Assembly (NCBI RefSeq): GCF_003337375.1 | Contig: NZ_QPJD01000002.1 | Coordinates: 372,001 to 436,000, forward strand | Length of the DNA: 64,000 nt | Direction of reading: 5' to 3' | Origin: Paenibacillus prosopidis | GTDB taxonomy: Bacteria > Bacillota > Bacilli > Paenibacillales > Paenibacillaceae | Part shown: piece by piece, positions 1-9,163 of the stretch | Layout of the letters: every line of letters starts with the position of its first letter | How positions within the stretch are numbered: position 1 is the first letter of the stretch | Made by a program: the position numbers and the translations under genes | The notes under the pieces: model-generated | Database searches by the model: none | Seen by the model: the letters and a program-made list of their open reading frames with translations, nothing else | Told to the model about the DNA's origin: nothing

Positions 1-142
1 TCAATTCCTTCATATCGCGCGAAACGGTTGCTTGCGTCACTTGCATTCCTGAGGCACGCAGAGCTTCCACAAGCTCCTCTTGTGTCTCGATAGGATGGTT
101 CGTAATGATTTCCTTAATTCTATATTGGCGAATCCCTTTCAT
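1..142 (-). CDS. argR: Arginine repressor ArgR/AhrC, N-terminal part (runs off window)
   Basis: Only the first 47 codons are inside the window; the gene continues past position 1. The translation begins [20 protein letters not shown] and ends in [12 protein letters not shown], which is the winged-helix DNA-binding domain of ArgR/AhrC. In Bacillus this protein senses arginine and represses arginine biosynthesis while activating catabolism. The ATG lies at 140-142 with GGAGGGTG just upstream. The context fits the conserved order tlyA-argR-recN, so recN probably follows outside the window. The C-terminal arginine-binding and hexamerisation domain cannot be seen. Confidence 0.93.
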   Translation of the reverse strand, partial: MKGIRQYRIKEIITNHPIETQEELVEALRASGMQVTQATVSRDMKEL

Positions 143-161
143 AAAACACCCTCCATGACTA

Positions 162-626
162 TTAGTCTGCGATGTGAAACGTTATTTTGCGTATTACTTT
201 CTCCTTAGCATCAACGAACAATACGCCAGCGCATTCAGGTAACAGCAATGAATAAACGAGTAACCGATCCCTGACTCCGCTTGCCGTCCAATCCATCGGC
301 ATCCGATCACGCGCTGTCTTAACGATGTATGTATGGTTATCCATTTCCGCAATATAATCAATATATAACCGGCTTCCCCTTCCGAGTGGTACGCCATCCA
401 GCTCAATGGGAATCGGAATTAAATGTTTACCTGAGCTCACTTCATAGCCAGCCTGTTCGAGCAGCATAATATTCTCATCGTTTGCAGAGAGCTCTCCGCC
501 TTTGCCTAACTTGAGGCGATTCACGCTAGAAGGCTCATGCAGCCAACGGTAAAATGCTCTAAACAACCAAAATAGCAGCAAACTTCCGGCTAGCAGCATA
601 ATAAACCAGTCTCCGTACTTTCCCAT
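162..626 (-). CDS. Conserved membrane-anchored protein of unknown function
   Basis: A protein of about 154 residues with one N-terminal hydrophobic segment (roughly residues 6-23, [15 protein letters not shown]) followed by a soluble domain of about 120 residues with no motif I recognise. The soluble part carries a [14 protein letters not shown] strand pattern and a hydrophobic [18 protein letters not shown] stretch. I chose the ATG at 626 because GGGGGA lies 6 bases upstream; a longer reading from GTG at 659 has a poor ribosome binding site. It lies between tlyA and argR and is probably co-transcribed with argR. Function unknown. Confidence 0.7.
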   Translation of the reverse strand: MGKYGDWFIMLLAGSLLLFWLFRAFYRWLHEPSSVNRLKLGKGGELSANDENIMLLEQAGYEVSSGKHLIPIPIELDGVPLGRGSRLYIDYIAEMDNHTYIVKTARDRMPMDWTASGVRDRLLVYSLLLPECAGVLFVDAKEKVIRKITFHIAD

Positions 627-705
627 AAGCAGTCCCCCATTCGTAAATGGATTCATCACTTATTGTTCGATAAGAAGGTAGCATTTTCCTGTTCCGTCTA
701 GTAGA

Positions 706-719
706 CGAACATTTGTTTG
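706..719. promoter_or_regulatory. Possible LexA/DinR-like box
   Basis: The sequence CGAACATTTGTTTG resembles the Gram-positive LexA operator CGAACRNRYGTTYC with two mismatches. It sits upstream of the hypothetical gene and argR; the gene expected next in this order, recN, is LexA-controlled in Bacillus subtilis. The match is imperfect and could be chance. Confidence 0.25.
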
Positions 720-759
720 GCTTTCTTTAGTTTATCAAATAGAGAGTGCCGCTGTAAAG

Positions 760-800
760 AAAAAAGATGCCCAAGCAGTAATGAAATACTGCTCGGCACC
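760..800 (-). terminator. Rho-independent terminator after tlyA
   Basis: On the minus strand TGCCGAGCAGTA, a 6-base loop, and TACTGCTTGGGCA form a strong stem followed by TCTTTTTT. It lies just past the tlyA stop codon and should end the xse-folD-dxs-tlyA transcript. Confidence 0.85.
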
Positions 801-821
801 TTATTGGCATGCTGCTGCTAT

Positions 822-1652
822 TTACTTTCCAGTCGTAAACGTTTGATTCGCTTGTTTAACCAGTTCATCCAATTGAGCGTCATCCGGTACAATTGTATTA
901 GGCTCTGACGTCCATTTCCAGTAGGCTAAAAACTCGATGTTGCCTTCACCGCCGGTTATCGGGGAGAATGTTAGGTTCACAAGTGAATATCCCAATTGCG
1001 CGGCTGCATTCAGTACGGTCCGCAGTACATCCTTATGCACGGCTGAATCGCGGACGACACCTGATTTTCCGACTTTTTCCCTACCTGCTTCGAATTGAGG
1101 CTTAATGAGTGCGACAATGCCGGAATCGACTGTGAGTAAAGCCGATAAAGCAGGCAAAATGAGCTTCAATGAAATGAAAGAAACATCAATTGAAGCGAAG
1201 GTTGGCGGCGGTCCGCTTAGATCTGCCGGCTGCATATAACGAAAGTTAGTTCGTTCCATTACATGAACTCGCTCATCTTGTCTAAGCGTCCAGTCAAGCT
1301 GATTGTAGCCAACGTCGATTGCATAAACATACGAAGCGCCATTCTGGAGAGCGCAGTCCGTAAAGCCCCCCGTTGATGCGCCAATATCGAGCATGACACG
1401 ATTTCTCAAATCGATATCGAACGTACGAATTGCTTTCTCGAGCTTCAATCCTCCGCGGCTCACGTATGGATGTAAGGCACCTTTCACCTTGATATCCGCC
1501 GTTCGTGCCACTTTCATGCCGCTCTTATCAACAGGCTCATCGTCTACCAGCACGAGACCCGCCATCAGCGCCGCTTTCGCCTTTTCTCTGCTTTCATAAA
1601 AACCGCGCTCCACCAACAGCACGTCTATTCGTTCTTTAGGTGTCGTAGTCAT
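822..1652 (-). CDS. tlyA: TlyA-family S4/FtsJ-like rRNA methyltransferase (YqxC)
   Basis: This 276-residue protein has an N-terminal S4 RNA-binding domain (about residues 7-60, RIDVLLVERGFYESREKA) and a Rossmann-type methyltransferase domain. SAM motif I is DIGASTGG at about 89-96; later motifs include SIDVSFISLK and ALIKPQFEAGREKV. TlyA proteins 2'-O-methylate rRNA in actinobacteria. Firmicute members (YqxC) are conserved next to argR and recN but their role is less clear. The gene starts 17 bases after the dxs stop, so it is probably in the same operon. Length is typical of the family. Confidence 0.93.
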   Translation of the reverse strand: MTTTPKERIDVLLVERGFYESREKAKAALMAGLVLVDDEPVDKSGMKVARTADIKVKGALHPYVSRGGLKLEKAIRTFDIDLRNRVMLDIGASTGGFTDCALQNGASYVYAIDVGYNQLDWTLRQDERVHVMERTNFRYMQPADLSGPPPTFASIDVSFISLKLILPALSALLTVDSGIVALIKPQFEAGREKVGKSGVVRDSAVHKDVLRTVLNAAAQLGYSLVNLTFSPITGGEGNIEFLAYWKWTSEPNTIVPDDAQLDELVKQANQTFTTGK

Positions 1653-1668
1653 CTGTCTCCTTCAAACT

Positions 1669-3567
1669 TTACTGCTGGCCGGTTACGCGCTTTATGCGGC
1701 GTGGCAGCATGGTTTTGAACTCTGTGGCCACTCTCTCGGCAGTTAAGCCGATTTCTTGCCTTTGCTCTTTTATCGTACCGTGCTCGACGAATACATCCGG
1801 TACGCCTATTATTCGAACAGGAAGACCGTAAATGCCTTTTAGCGAATAAAATTCAAGCACAGAACTGCCGAAACCGCCTAGTTCAGAGCCTTCCTCCAGC
1901 ACAATCATCTGCTTTCCTTCGGAGGCTAAAGATAATAACATCTGTTCATCCAGCGGCTTTATGAACCGGGCATTCACAATTTGGACGTTCAGACCTTCGC
2001 GTTTGAGAAGCTCAGCAGCCTCTTCGGCAACCTGAAGCATCGGTCCAATGGCCAAAATGACTCCGGAATCACCATCGCGAACCGTTTCCCACTCGCCGAT
2101 CGGCAGTGATTGCGGATTTGCATCCATCTCAACGCCTAATCCTGCAATCCGCGGGTAACGTACGGCAATTGGTCCATCACAGTAGTCAACGGCTGTCTTA
2201 AGCATGCGTCTAAGCTCATTTTCATCCTTCGGCATCATAATAACCAAATTCGGGATATGTCTAAGAAATGATATATCATAAACACCATGATGCGTTTCAC
2301 CATCAGGACCGACAAAGCCTGCACGGTCAATAGCAAATACAACGTTCAAGTTTTGACGGCAAATATCGTGTACAACCTGGTCATAAGCACGCTGCAGGAA
2401 GGTTGAGTAAACCGCGAATACCGGCTTTAATCCTTCAATGGCTAGTGCAGCCGACATCGTAGCCGCATGCTGCTCGGCAATCCCTACGTCAATCATTCGA
2501 TTCGGATACTTTTCCGCAAATTTTAGCAAGCCTGATCCGCCCGGCATCGCAGGCGTAACTGCGACAATACGATTATCCTTATCAGCTAATTCAATTAACA
2601 TGTCACCAAACACGTCTGTATAAACAGGAGGTCCAACCGCTTTTACCACTTGGCCGGATTCAATTTTGTAAGGCGTAATGCCATGCCATTTGAATGAATC
2701 CGCTTCAGCAGGCGAATACCCCTTCCCCTTCACGGTCAGCACGTGAACAAGCACGGGACCCGGCATAGCATCCGCTTGTCGCATAATATCAAGCACTTGC
2801 TCGATATCGTGACCATCCACCGGCCCTAAATACGTAAAACCAAACTGTTCGAATAAAATGCCGCTCACCAGCAAATATTTCAAGCTGTCCTTAAAACGCT
2901 CCGCTGTTTTAGCAAGCTTCCCGCCAATAGCCGGTATTTTGTTCAATAATTGCTGTAATTCGTCTTTCGCTTTGTGATAATGACGGTCGGTACGAATTTT
3001 CCCCAAATAGTGATGTAATGCGCCTACGTTTGGAGCGATCGACATTTCATTATCATTTAGAACGACAATTAAATCTTTCTTTTCATGCCCGATATGATTT
3101 AACGCTTCTAAAGCCATACCGCCCGTTAAAGCGCCATCACCAATGACTGCCACGACCCGGTTGCTTTCGCCCTTCAAATCACGAGCTAGTGCCATACCCA
3201 TTGCAGCTGATAAAGATGTACTGCTATGCCCGGCTTCCCATACATCGTGTTCGCTCTCAGATCGCTTTACAAAACCGCACAACCCTTTGTATTTGCGCAG
3301 CGTATCGAACCGGTCCTTGCGGCCGGTTAAAATTTTATGAACATATGATTGATGTCCGACATCAAAAATAAATTTATCATCCGGACTGTTAAATAAATAA
3401 TGCATGGCTAGGGTCAGTTCTACAACTCCTAAATTCGGAGCGAGATGACCACCCGTAACGGAGAGCTTCTCAATAAGAAACTGACGGATTTCACCGGCCA
3501 GCTGCACTAGCTGCGCAGTTGTCAAAGCTTTCAAATCTTGAGGTCCGTTTATCTGATCAAGCAGCAC
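1669..3567 (-). CDS. dxs: 1-deoxy-D-xylulose-5-phosphate synthase
   Basis: This 632-residue transketolase-like enzyme condenses pyruvate and glyceraldehyde 3-phosphate to DXP, the first step of the MEP isoprenoid pathway, using thiamine diphosphate. Visible signatures are the GGHLAPNLG histidine motif (about 39-47), the ThDP/Mg site GDGALTGG (143-150) with [10 protein letters not shown] following, [10 protein letters not shown], and the catalytic-glutamate region VGIAEQH. The start is GTG at 3565-3567 with AGGAAAG upstream. It sits directly downstream of ispA, as in many Bacilli, so prenyl diphosphate supply is co-expressed. Confidence 0.97.
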   Translation of the reverse strand: MLLDQINGPQDLKALTTAQLVQLAGEIRQFLIEKLSVTGGHLAPNLGVVELTLAMHYLFNSPDDKFIFDVGHQSYVHKILTGRKDRFDTLRKYKGLCGFVKRSESEHDVWEAGHSSTSLSAAMGMALARDLKGESNRVVAVIGDGALTGGMALEALNHIGHEKKDLIVVLNDNEMSIAPNVGALHHYLGKIRTDRHYHKAKDELQQLLNKIPAIGGKLAKTAERFKDSLKYLLVSGILFEQFGFTYLGPVDGHDIEQVLDIMRQADAMPGPVLVHVLTVKGKGYSPAEADSFKWHGITPYKIESGQVVKAVGPPVYTDVFGDMLIELADKDNRIVAVTPAMPGGSGLLKFAEKYPNRMIDVGIAEQHAATMSAALAIEGLKPVFAVYSTFLQRAYDQVVHDICRQNLNVVFAIDRAGFVGPDGETHHGVYDISFLRHIPNLVIMMPKDENELRRMLKTAVDYCDGPIAVRYPRIAGLGVEMDANPQSLPIGEWETVRDGDSGVILAIGPMLQVAEEAAELLKREGLNVQIVNARFIKPLDEQMLLSLASEGKQMIVLEEGSELGGFGSSVLEFYSLKGIYGLPVRIIGVPDVFVEHGTIKEQRQEIGLTAERVATEFKTMLPRRIKRVTGQQ

Positions 3568-3684
3568 GTTACTTTCCTCGCTTTCGCGGACAGCTTATGA
3601 CATCTGTCCCATGAACATCAACATTTTTCCTATTATAACATACTGATCTTTGTTTCCCAACCAATAAAGCTAAGCATCTTTGGT

Positions 3685-4599
3685 TTAATGATCGCGCTGA
3701 ACGAGATAATCAGCAATCTCAAGCAATCGTTCCGGCGCCAAAAGCTCCGCTTCAAGCACGGCAGACTTTGCTGCTTGCGTGAGTCGTTCAACCTGAGCTT
3801 TGCTCTCTTCCAAGCCGATAAGAAAAGGATAAGTAACCTTGTTCTGCTGCACATCGCTGTTCGTTTTCTTACCCAGCTTCTTCTCGTCTCCGATTAAATC
3901 CAATATGTCATCTTGAATTTGAAAAGCCAAACCTATGTTTCGACCATATTGAGCCAGCAATTCAAGCTGTTTATTGGTTGCCCCGCCGATTCGGCCGCCT
4001 GCCGTCACCGAAAAAACAATTAAATCACTCGTTTTATGAAGATGAATATATTCAAGCTCACTAATTGAAGTAATACCTTGCTCGCCCAGCATATCAGCCA
4101 CTTGACCGCCTACCATACCTGGAGCTCCTGCAAGCTTTGCAAGGTCTTCTACAATAGCAAGCGCTGCATCCGCACTGATACCGCCTTTGCGTACCGCTTG
4201 AGGAATCAAATGAAAGGCATGAGTAAGGAGCGCATCTCCAGCCAAAATAGCCATCGCTTCTCCAAACACTTTGTGATTAGTCGGCTTGCCTCTGCGGAAG
4301 TCGTCATTATCCATGGCTGGCAAGTCATCATGAATCAATGAATAGGTGTGAATAAATTCTACAGCGCAAGCCACCGGCAGAGCGGCTTCGCGCAATGCTG
4401 GCTTGCCGAATACGGCTTCAGCTGCTGAAAGCACAAGCGCTGGACGAAGCCGTTTGCCTCCTGCTTCAAGGGAGTATACCATCGCTTCCCGCAAACGGTC
4501 TGGAACATCCCATTCAGTTGGAATTGATTTCTTAAGCGAAGCTTCCGTCAGCTCCGCGCATTGGGTTAAGTATTCTTTAATTGCTACCCTCTCGTTCAA
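3685..4599 (-). CDS. ispA: Geranyl/farnesyl diphosphate synthase
   Basis: A 304-residue all-alpha polyprenyl synthetase. The first Asp-rich motif is DDLPAMDND (about 91-99), the second is DDILDLIGD, and GGKRLRP (47-53) is the family's substrate-binding basic motif. The length and the spacing before the first Asp motif fit short-chain (C15) synthases such as IspA/YqiD. The start is TTG at 4597-4599 with AAAGGGGA upstream, just after the xseB stop. The product feeds menaquinone, undecaprenyl phosphate and possibly the cyclase at 38.6 kb. Confidence 0.94.
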   Translation of the reverse strand: MNERVAIKEYLTQCAELTEASLKKSIPTEWDVPDRLREAMVYSLEAGGKRLRPALVLSAAEAVFGKPALREAALPVACAVEFIHTYSLIHDDLPAMDNDDFRRGKPTNHKVFGEAMAILAGDALLTHAFHLIPQAVRKGGISADAALAIVEDLAKLAGAPGMVGGQVADMLGEQGITSISELEYIHLHKTSDLIVFSVTAGGRIGGATNKQLELLAQYGRNIGLAFQIQDDILDLIGDEKKLGKKTNSDVQQNKVTYPFLIGLEESKAQVERLTQAAKSAVLEAELLAPERLLEIADYLVQRDH

Positions 4600-4601
4600 G
4601 C

Positions 4602-4856
4602 TTATTCCCCTTTATCCTCGTTTACGGGCGCAAACGTTTTTTTCTGGAAGCCCTGCTCCGTCTCAATTAACACTTCAATTTTACGTTCTACTTGCTCAAG
4701 CTTGCCGCCGCATAGCTGTGATAGCTTCATTCCCTCTTGAAACAATTCGATTGCTGTCTCTAAAGGAACATCGCCGTTCTCTAGCTTAGAAACGATTGTA
4801 TCCAGTCGTTCCATCGCCTGCTCAAAGGTGAGCTCGCTATTATTCGTTGCTTCCAT
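4602..4856 (-). CDS. xseB: Exodeoxyribonuclease VII small subunit
   Basis: An 84-residue helical protein with the family signature LTFEQAMERLDTIVSKLENG followed by PLETAIELFQEGMKLSQLC. XseB binds XseA in a multi-subunit complex that degrades single-stranded DNA to oligonucleotides. The ATG has AGGAGATC upstream, located inside the end of xseA; the two genes overlap by 17 bases. The overlap suggests translational coupling. Confidence 0.95.
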   Translation of the reverse strand: MEATNNSELTFEQAMERLDTIVSKLENGDVPLETAIELFQEGMKLSQLCGGKLEQVERKIEVLIETEQGFQKKTFAPVNEDKGE

Positions 4857-6210
4857 CGATTTGATCTCCTCTCATTGACCATACATGGCATTCCAGCTGA
4901 CCGTCTGAAACCTTTACTTTCACAACGTCACCTAGCTGCACATCGTCCATCGATTTAATTAACCGTTGCTCGCTTTCGTCATATACCAAGCTATAGCCCC
5001 TTGACATAACTTTAAGTGGGCTTAATGCATCCAACTGACGGATACTTCCATGCAGTTTCAGCTTCTTTTCCTTAACGGCCGCCGTCATCGACTGCTCCAG
5101 CTGCCTGGCTGCACTTTGCCAACGCTTAGCCGCAAAAGCAACTCGTTCTCCCGGATGATGCCCGGCCAGCACCGTTTGAAGTCTTGCTAACCGGGAATGT
5201 CCGCGTTCGGCAATCCGCTTTGTCCGTTGCTCAAGCTGCTCCTTCAGCCGGTCCAGCCGCTGCGCCTGCTCCAGCAAGTATTTGCGCGGATGCATGAAAA
5301 AAGGCGAGCGCCGAATGCGCTGCAGATTCTCCTTATCCTCATGCACCCGGAAACGAATCGCTTGTATGAGCCTCTGCTGCTGACGTTTCAACTGCTGCTG
5401 CAGTTCAGCTATGTTCGGTACGGCAAGCTCTGCTGCCGCTGTAGGCGTGGCGGCACGTAAGTCTGCTACAAAATCAGCAATTGTAAAATCAGTCTCATGT
5501 CCTACCGCACTAATAACCGGAATGGAAGAAGCTGCAATGCTTCGTGCAACCAGTTCTTCGTTGAATGCCCATAGCTCTTCAAGCGAGCCTCCGCCGCGTC
5601 CAACAATTAATACGTCGGCCCCGCCAAAACGGTTCATAGCTTCTATTGCTTTCACAATAGCCGGTGCAGCTTGCGTTCCTTGGACTAGGACTGGATATAT
5701 GTATACCGGAATCGATGGATAACGTCTTTGCAGTGTTATAATAATATCACGTACAGCTGCTCCTGTCGGAGAAGTAATGATTCCGACAGCACGCGGAAAA
5801 CGGGGGATAGGACGTTTGCGCGATTCGGCGAACAACCCTTCAGCATCCAGCTTGCTCTTGAGCTGTTCATAAGCGAGATACAAGCTTCCGATCCCGTCCG
5901 GCTGCATGGCGGTAACGTAAAACTGATAATTGCCATCACGTTCATATACCGAAATATTGCCTCTAGCAATTACTTTCGTACCTTCACGAGGTATAAACGG
6001 AAGCCGTTGGTTATGCGACGCGAACATAATGCATTTCAAACGGCTGTCGCTATCTTTCAGCGTAAAATACATATGCCCGCTTGAATGGTGCGTAAAATTC
6101 GAGATTTCACCGCGAAGCCATACATCACCTAACAAAGAATCCGATTCCAGCTTCATTCGGATATAACGATTTAATTCTTTTATGGAATAAATACGTGGCT
6201 GATCCGCCAT
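4840..6210 (-). CDS. xseA: Exodeoxyribonuclease VII large subunit
   Basis: A 456-residue protein with an N-terminal OB fold (RIYSIKELNRYIRMKLES..., residues 1-100), a catalytic domain (GIITSPTGAAVRDI, VGRGGGSLEELWAFNEE, SAVGHETDFTIADFVADLRA), a long coiled-coil region and a C-terminal domain with LDALSPLKVMSRGYS. An open frame extends upstream to 6339, but it overlaps folD; the ATG at 6208-6210 has AAGGAG upstream and matches the family start. It follows the folD stop by 8 bases and overlaps xseB. Confidence 0.96.
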   Translation of the reverse strand: MADQPRIYSIKELNRYIRMKLESDSLLGDVWLRGEISNFTHHSSGHMYFTLKDSDSRLKCIMFASHNQRLPFIPREGTKVIARGNISVYERDGNYQFYVTAMQPDGIGSLYLAYEQLKSKLDAEGLFAESRKRPIPRFPRAVGIITSPTGAAVRDIIITLQRRYPSIPVYIYPVLVQGTQAAPAIVKAIEAMNRFGGADVLIVGRGGGSLEELWAFNEELVARSIAASSIPVISAVGHETDFTIADFVADLRAATPTAAAELAVPNIAELQQQLKRQQQRLIQAIRFRVHEDKENLQRIRRSPFFMHPRKYLLEQAQRLDRLKEQLEQRTKRIAERGHSRLARLQTVLAGHHPGERVAFAAKRWQSAARQLEQSMTAAVKEKKLKLHGSIRQLDALSPLKVMSRGYSLVYDESEQRLIKSMDDVQLGDVVKVKVSDGQLECHVWSMRGDQIDGSNE

Positions 6211-6218
6211 GCCAAACG

Positions 6219-7079
6219 TCACTCCTTGATTCCGTTTGCCCTTTTTGCCGCTGTAATCGTATTTTTCATAAGCATTGTAATGGTCATGGGACCAACGCCG
6301 CCAGGTACAGGTGTGATATATCCAGCTGATTCCAGACAATCTTCATAATCCACATCGCCTGCCAGCTTGCCGTCAGCTAACCGGTTGATACCCACATCGA
6401 TAACAATTGCGCCTGGTTTAACAAATTTACTGTCAATTGCTTTTGCCTTACCGATTGCTACAACAAGAATATCGGCTTGCTTAGCGATCTCTTCCATATT
6501 CGCGGTGCGCGAGTGACAGATGGTAACGGTAGCATTTTCACGAAGCAGCAGCATGGCGACAGGCTTACCGACAATATTGCTTCTGCCGATAATGACTGCA
6601 TGCTTACCCGAAATTTCGACTCCGCTCCGTTTGATAAGCTCAATCACTCCTGCAGGTGTGCAAGGCAGTAAGCTATCATCGCCAATCACTAAATTACCTA
6701 CACTCTCCGGATGGAAGCCGTCCACATCTTTGTCGACGCGGATAGCATCAATTACGGCTTTCTCGTTTATATGTTTAGGAAGCGGCAATTGAACAAGAAT
6801 GCCGTTAATCGTAGATTGATTGTTCAAACGGTCAATGACAGCGAGTAAATCTTCTTCGCTTGTCGCCGCCGGCAAGCGGTGTACTTCCGAATAAAAACCA
6901 AGCTGCTGGCATGCCTTCTCTTTCGAGCCGACATATACCTTTGAGGCTGGATCCTCGCCTACGAGTACTACTGCCAGACCAGGAACGACACCCTTATCTT
7001 TAAGGGCTGCAGTTTCCGTAATCATTTCCTCACGTATAAGGTCGGATATTTTTTTACCTTCAATGATTTGTGCGCACAT
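6219..7079 (-). CDS. folD: Bifunctional methylenetetrahydrofolate dehydrogenase/cyclohydrolase
   Basis: A 286-residue FolD that interconverts 5,10-methylene- and 10-formyl-tetrahydrofolate with NADP. Visible are the substrate-binding segment [17 protein letters not shown] with its catalytic lysine, the [11 protein letters not shown] motif, DKDVDGFHP, the NADP site [16 protein letters not shown] and the C-terminal PGGVGPMT. The start is ATG with GGAG nearby. It sits between nusB and xseA as in Bacillus subtilis. Confidence 0.97.
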   Translation of the reverse strand: MCAQIIEGKKISDLIREEMITETAALKDKGVVPGLAVVLVGEDPASKVYVGSKEKACQQLGFYSEVHRLPAATSEEDLLAVIDRLNNQSTINGILVQLPLPKHINEKAVIDAIRVDKDVDGFHPESVGNLVIGDDSLLPCTPAGVIELIKRSGVEISGKHAVIIGRSNIVGKPVAMLLLRENATVTICHSRTANMEEIAKQADILVVAIGKAKAIDSKFVKPGAIVIDVGINRLADGKLAGDVDYEDCLESAGYITPVPGGVGPMTITMLMKNTITAAKRANGIKE

Positions 7080-7125
7080 AGCTCCAGTCTCCTTTTCAGT
7101 CGATGTTTAACGTTTCCTGTTGTTT

Positions 7126-7569
7126 TTAAGATTTTAATTCATTTAATCCGAGCAATAATTTACCGAGCACGCCGTTAACGAATTTACCTGATTCCTCCGT
7201 GCCGAAATGCTTTGCTAGCTCGATCGCCTCATTAATTGCCGCCTTCGGTGGAACATCATCCCGGAATACCATTTCATAGCATGCGAGACGCAGTACTTGT
7301 CGGTCGACACGAGACAAACGGTCAACCTGCCATCCCGTCAAAAATTGCTGCAGCATGCCGTCGATTGCTTGCTTCCGCTCCATAACGCCGTATACCAGCT
7401 CACGCACAAACTCGTCCGTGCTGCCAATCTCAGAAGGATCGGCACCAATTTCATTATCTTGACGAAGCTCTTCCATCAGCATATCGACCGCGTCTGAGGC
7501 CGAAACCTCATTCATTTCCATTTGATATAAACTTGAAATCGCAATTTCTCGTGCTAATCTTCGTTTCAT
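7126..7569 (-). CDS. nusB: Transcription antitermination factor NusB
   Basis: A 147-residue all-helical RNA-binding protein: MKRRLAREIAISSLYQMEMN at the start and the conserved C-terminal pattern RVDRQVLRLACYEM, KAAINEAIELAKHFG, GKFVNGVLGKL. NusB with NusE binds boxA of rRNA leaders. GGAGGTC lies 4-5 bases before ATG. It is followed by folD-xseAB-ispA-dxs-tlyA in one direction, probably one operon. Confidence 0.96.
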   Translation of the reverse strand: MKRRLAREIAISSLYQMEMNEVSASDAVDMLMEELRQDNEIGADPSEIGSTDEFVRELVYGVMERKQAIDGMLQQFLTGWQVDRLSRVDRQVLRLACYEMVFRDDVPPKAAINEAIELAKHFGTEESGKFVNGVLGKLLLGLNELKS

Positions 7570-7640
7570 GTGACCTCCACGGCAGCATTAATGCCGATTA
7601 TATTGATTTATTCTAGTACTTCCCTAAAATCCATCTTTCC

Positions 7641-7712
7641 AAAAAAAAAACTATGATCTCCTCCCTGCCCCGAATAAGCGGCTAACCGGATTCCGGAGTA
7701 CGGAGGAGACCA
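7641..7712 (-). terminator. Terminator between the DUF2273 gene and nusB
   Basis: On the minus strand GGTCTCCTCC pairs with GGAGGAGATC across a long loop, followed by A then ten Ts. It closes the asp23/amaP cluster before nusB. Confidence 0.75.
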
Positions 7713-7717
7713 CAGGA

Positions 7718-7948
7718 TCATCTAAACGGTCGAAATCTTTCTAACAACGCATACCAAAGCCGCTGCCATGGAAAGATAGGTCCGTTATTTAATTCCTTCT
7801 GCTTGCCGATCCAATAACCGATTGAGACGAGCAGTCCTACAAAGAGCATGTCCCAAAAACCGACGAACAAATATAAGAAACCGAAAAAAAGCCCCGATGC
7901 AGCCCCTGCAACACGTTTCCCATAGATGGCCCAGAACTCTCTCCACAT
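7718..7948 (-). CDS. DUF2273 small membrane protein (alkaline-shock cluster)
   Basis: About 76 residues with two transmembrane helices (AGAASGLFFGFLYLFVGFW and MLFVGLLVSIGYWIG) and a basic C-terminus. The pattern MWREFWAIYGKR...GFWDMLFVG...YWIGK is that of the DUF2273 family, which accompanies Asp23 and AmaP. I prefer ATG at 7948 because GAGGTGAG lies about 8 bases upstream; GTG at 7960 overlaps that site. It follows amaP by only a few bases. Role unknown, probably part of the Asp23 membrane complex. Confidence 0.85.
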   Translation of the reverse strand: MWREFWAIYGKRVAGAASGLFFGFLYLFVGFWDMLFVGLLVSIGYWIGKQKELNNGPIFPWQRLWYALLERFRPFR

Positions 7949-7962
7949 CAGCAAACTCACCT

Positions 7963-8520
7963 CTATTCCACGCGACTCTTAAACGTGCCCGTTTGAATGA
8001 TGTTAGCCACATAGACGGCGACATTCATAACGGGTATTCCAGCAATATCCTCTACATGCTCTTTGACGGCGCGTTGAATCTCTTCTGTAAGCACTGGAAT
8101 AGAACTTTCACCGTCGACAACCGCGCGAATAACAATATCAAGCCCTGCATCAGTAGCTCGGATGCGTGCGCGCAAATCTTTGACTCCGCGCTGGCGGGAT
8201 GCTGCTTTAAGCGCCAAGTTTTCGATCGTTTCAAGTGAGATACGGATATCTCCAAAGTCGGTTCTTTGATCAATAGATGGAGCCGAAGCGGAGCCGCGCA
8301 TCAGCGATACAATAAAAAAACGCAAACTCAATACAAATAGGATGACACCCGTTACCGCTAGCGTAATTTGAATGGAATCCAGCCGATATAAATCGGTTAA
8401 AAGATCGTTCATCACGTCCTTCGATATCCAGCCAAATCCTATGCTTAGCAGAAATACAGACAAGCATCCGATTACAATGCTATAAAGAAACAAAAGCAGC
8501 TTGTCCACGACTTTAACCAA
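7963..8520 (-). CDS. amaP: AmaP: alkaline shock response membrane anchor protein
   Basis: About 185 residues with two N-terminal transmembrane segments (about residues 5-27 and 45-70) and a C-terminal Asp23-like domain (SLETIENLALKAASRQRGVKD...VNVAVYVANI). AmaP anchors Asp23 to the membrane in Staphylococcus. An open frame extends to 8580, but that part lies inside a terminator hairpin; the TTG at 8518-8520 with AGGAGG 7 bases upstream is a much better start and yields (M)VKVVDKLLLFLYS. Confidence 0.85.
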   Translation of the reverse strand: MVKVVDKLLLFLYSIVIGCLSVFLLSIGFGWISKDVMNDLLTDLYRLDSIQITLAVTGVILFVLSLRFFIVSLMRGSASAPSIDQRTDFGDIRISLETIENLALKAASRQRGVKDLRARIRATDAGLDIVIRAVVDGESSIPVLTEEIQRAVKEHVEDIAGIPVMNVAVYVANIIQTGTFKSRVE

Positions 8521-8550
8521 CGTAGCGCCTCCTCTTGTCAAGCCGAATGA

Positions 8551-8593
8551 AAACCCCCTTGTGCCGAGCGGCATGCCCATTCACGAGGGGGTT
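8551..8593 (-). terminator. Terminator or attenuator between asp23 and amaP
   Basis: AACCCCCTCGTG and CACAAGGGGGTT form a stem around a 19-base loop, followed by TT on the minus strand. Since amaP begins 30 bases downstream, it may act as partial termination within the operon, giving more asp23 than amaP mRNA. Confidence 0.75.
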
Positions 8594-8619
8594 GTACGGA
8601 ATTCAATTAACATTGCAAA

Positions 8620-9027
8620 TTATTTTACTCGATGATGGAAATCTTCTTCTTCCGGTTTATCAGCCGTTTTGAAATGTACATCGTGAATATGTACGTTCAC
8701 TTCAACAACGTGGAGCCCAGTCATCATCTCGATAGAGCGTTTCACATTTCGTTGAATTTCCGAAGCGATCTCCGGAATCTTATTGCCGTACTCAACGATT
8801 ATGGAAACATCTACAGCAGCTTCGCGCTGACCTACTTCAACCTTAACACCTTTGGATAAGTTTTTACGGCCAAGAAGCTCTACTATGCCGCCGGCGAACC
8901 CGCCGCTCATTCCAGCAACGCCCTTCACTTCAATCGCAGCTAATCCAGCGATTACTTCAATGACTTCAGGTGCAATTTGAATGGTGCCAATGTCCGTTTT
9001 CTCATAATCCGCAGCAATCGTACTCAT
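8620..9027 (-). CDS. yqhY: Asp23/Gls24 family envelope stress protein (YqhY-type)
   Basis: A 135-residue soluble Asp23-family protein: IQIAPEVIEVIAGLAAIEVKGVAGMSGG at the N-terminus, VGQREAAVDVSIIVEYG and IPEIASEIQRNV in the middle and VEVNVHIHDVHF near the end. The position next to accBC is that of YqhY in Bacillus subtilis, a protein linked genetically to acetyl-CoA carboxylase control. ATG is preceded by AAGGAGGTGTAC. Confidence is high for family and moderate for the YqhY name. Confidence 0.88.
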   Translation of the reverse strand: MSTIAADYEKTDIGTIQIAPEVIEVIAGLAAIEVKGVAGMSGGFAGGIVELLGRKNLSKGVKVEVGQREAAVDVSIIVEYGNKIPEIASEIQRNVKRSIEMMTGLHVVEVNVHIHDVHFKTADKPEEEDFHHRVK

Positions 9028-9163
9028 GGTGGTTGTACACCTCCTTAAAGTTGCGCGTACTCAGCATTTAAGCCAAGCAATAAACCGCATCTTGTTAATA
9101 TACTATAACATTCGGCAAGAAATATGACAAACTATACTAGTTGTTCACATCTTTGTCGGTTGC

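Noticed and set aside
6211..6339. Possible N-terminal extension of XseA
   Set aside because: It overlaps folD and lies before a good ribosome binding site and the family start MADQPRIYSIKEL.
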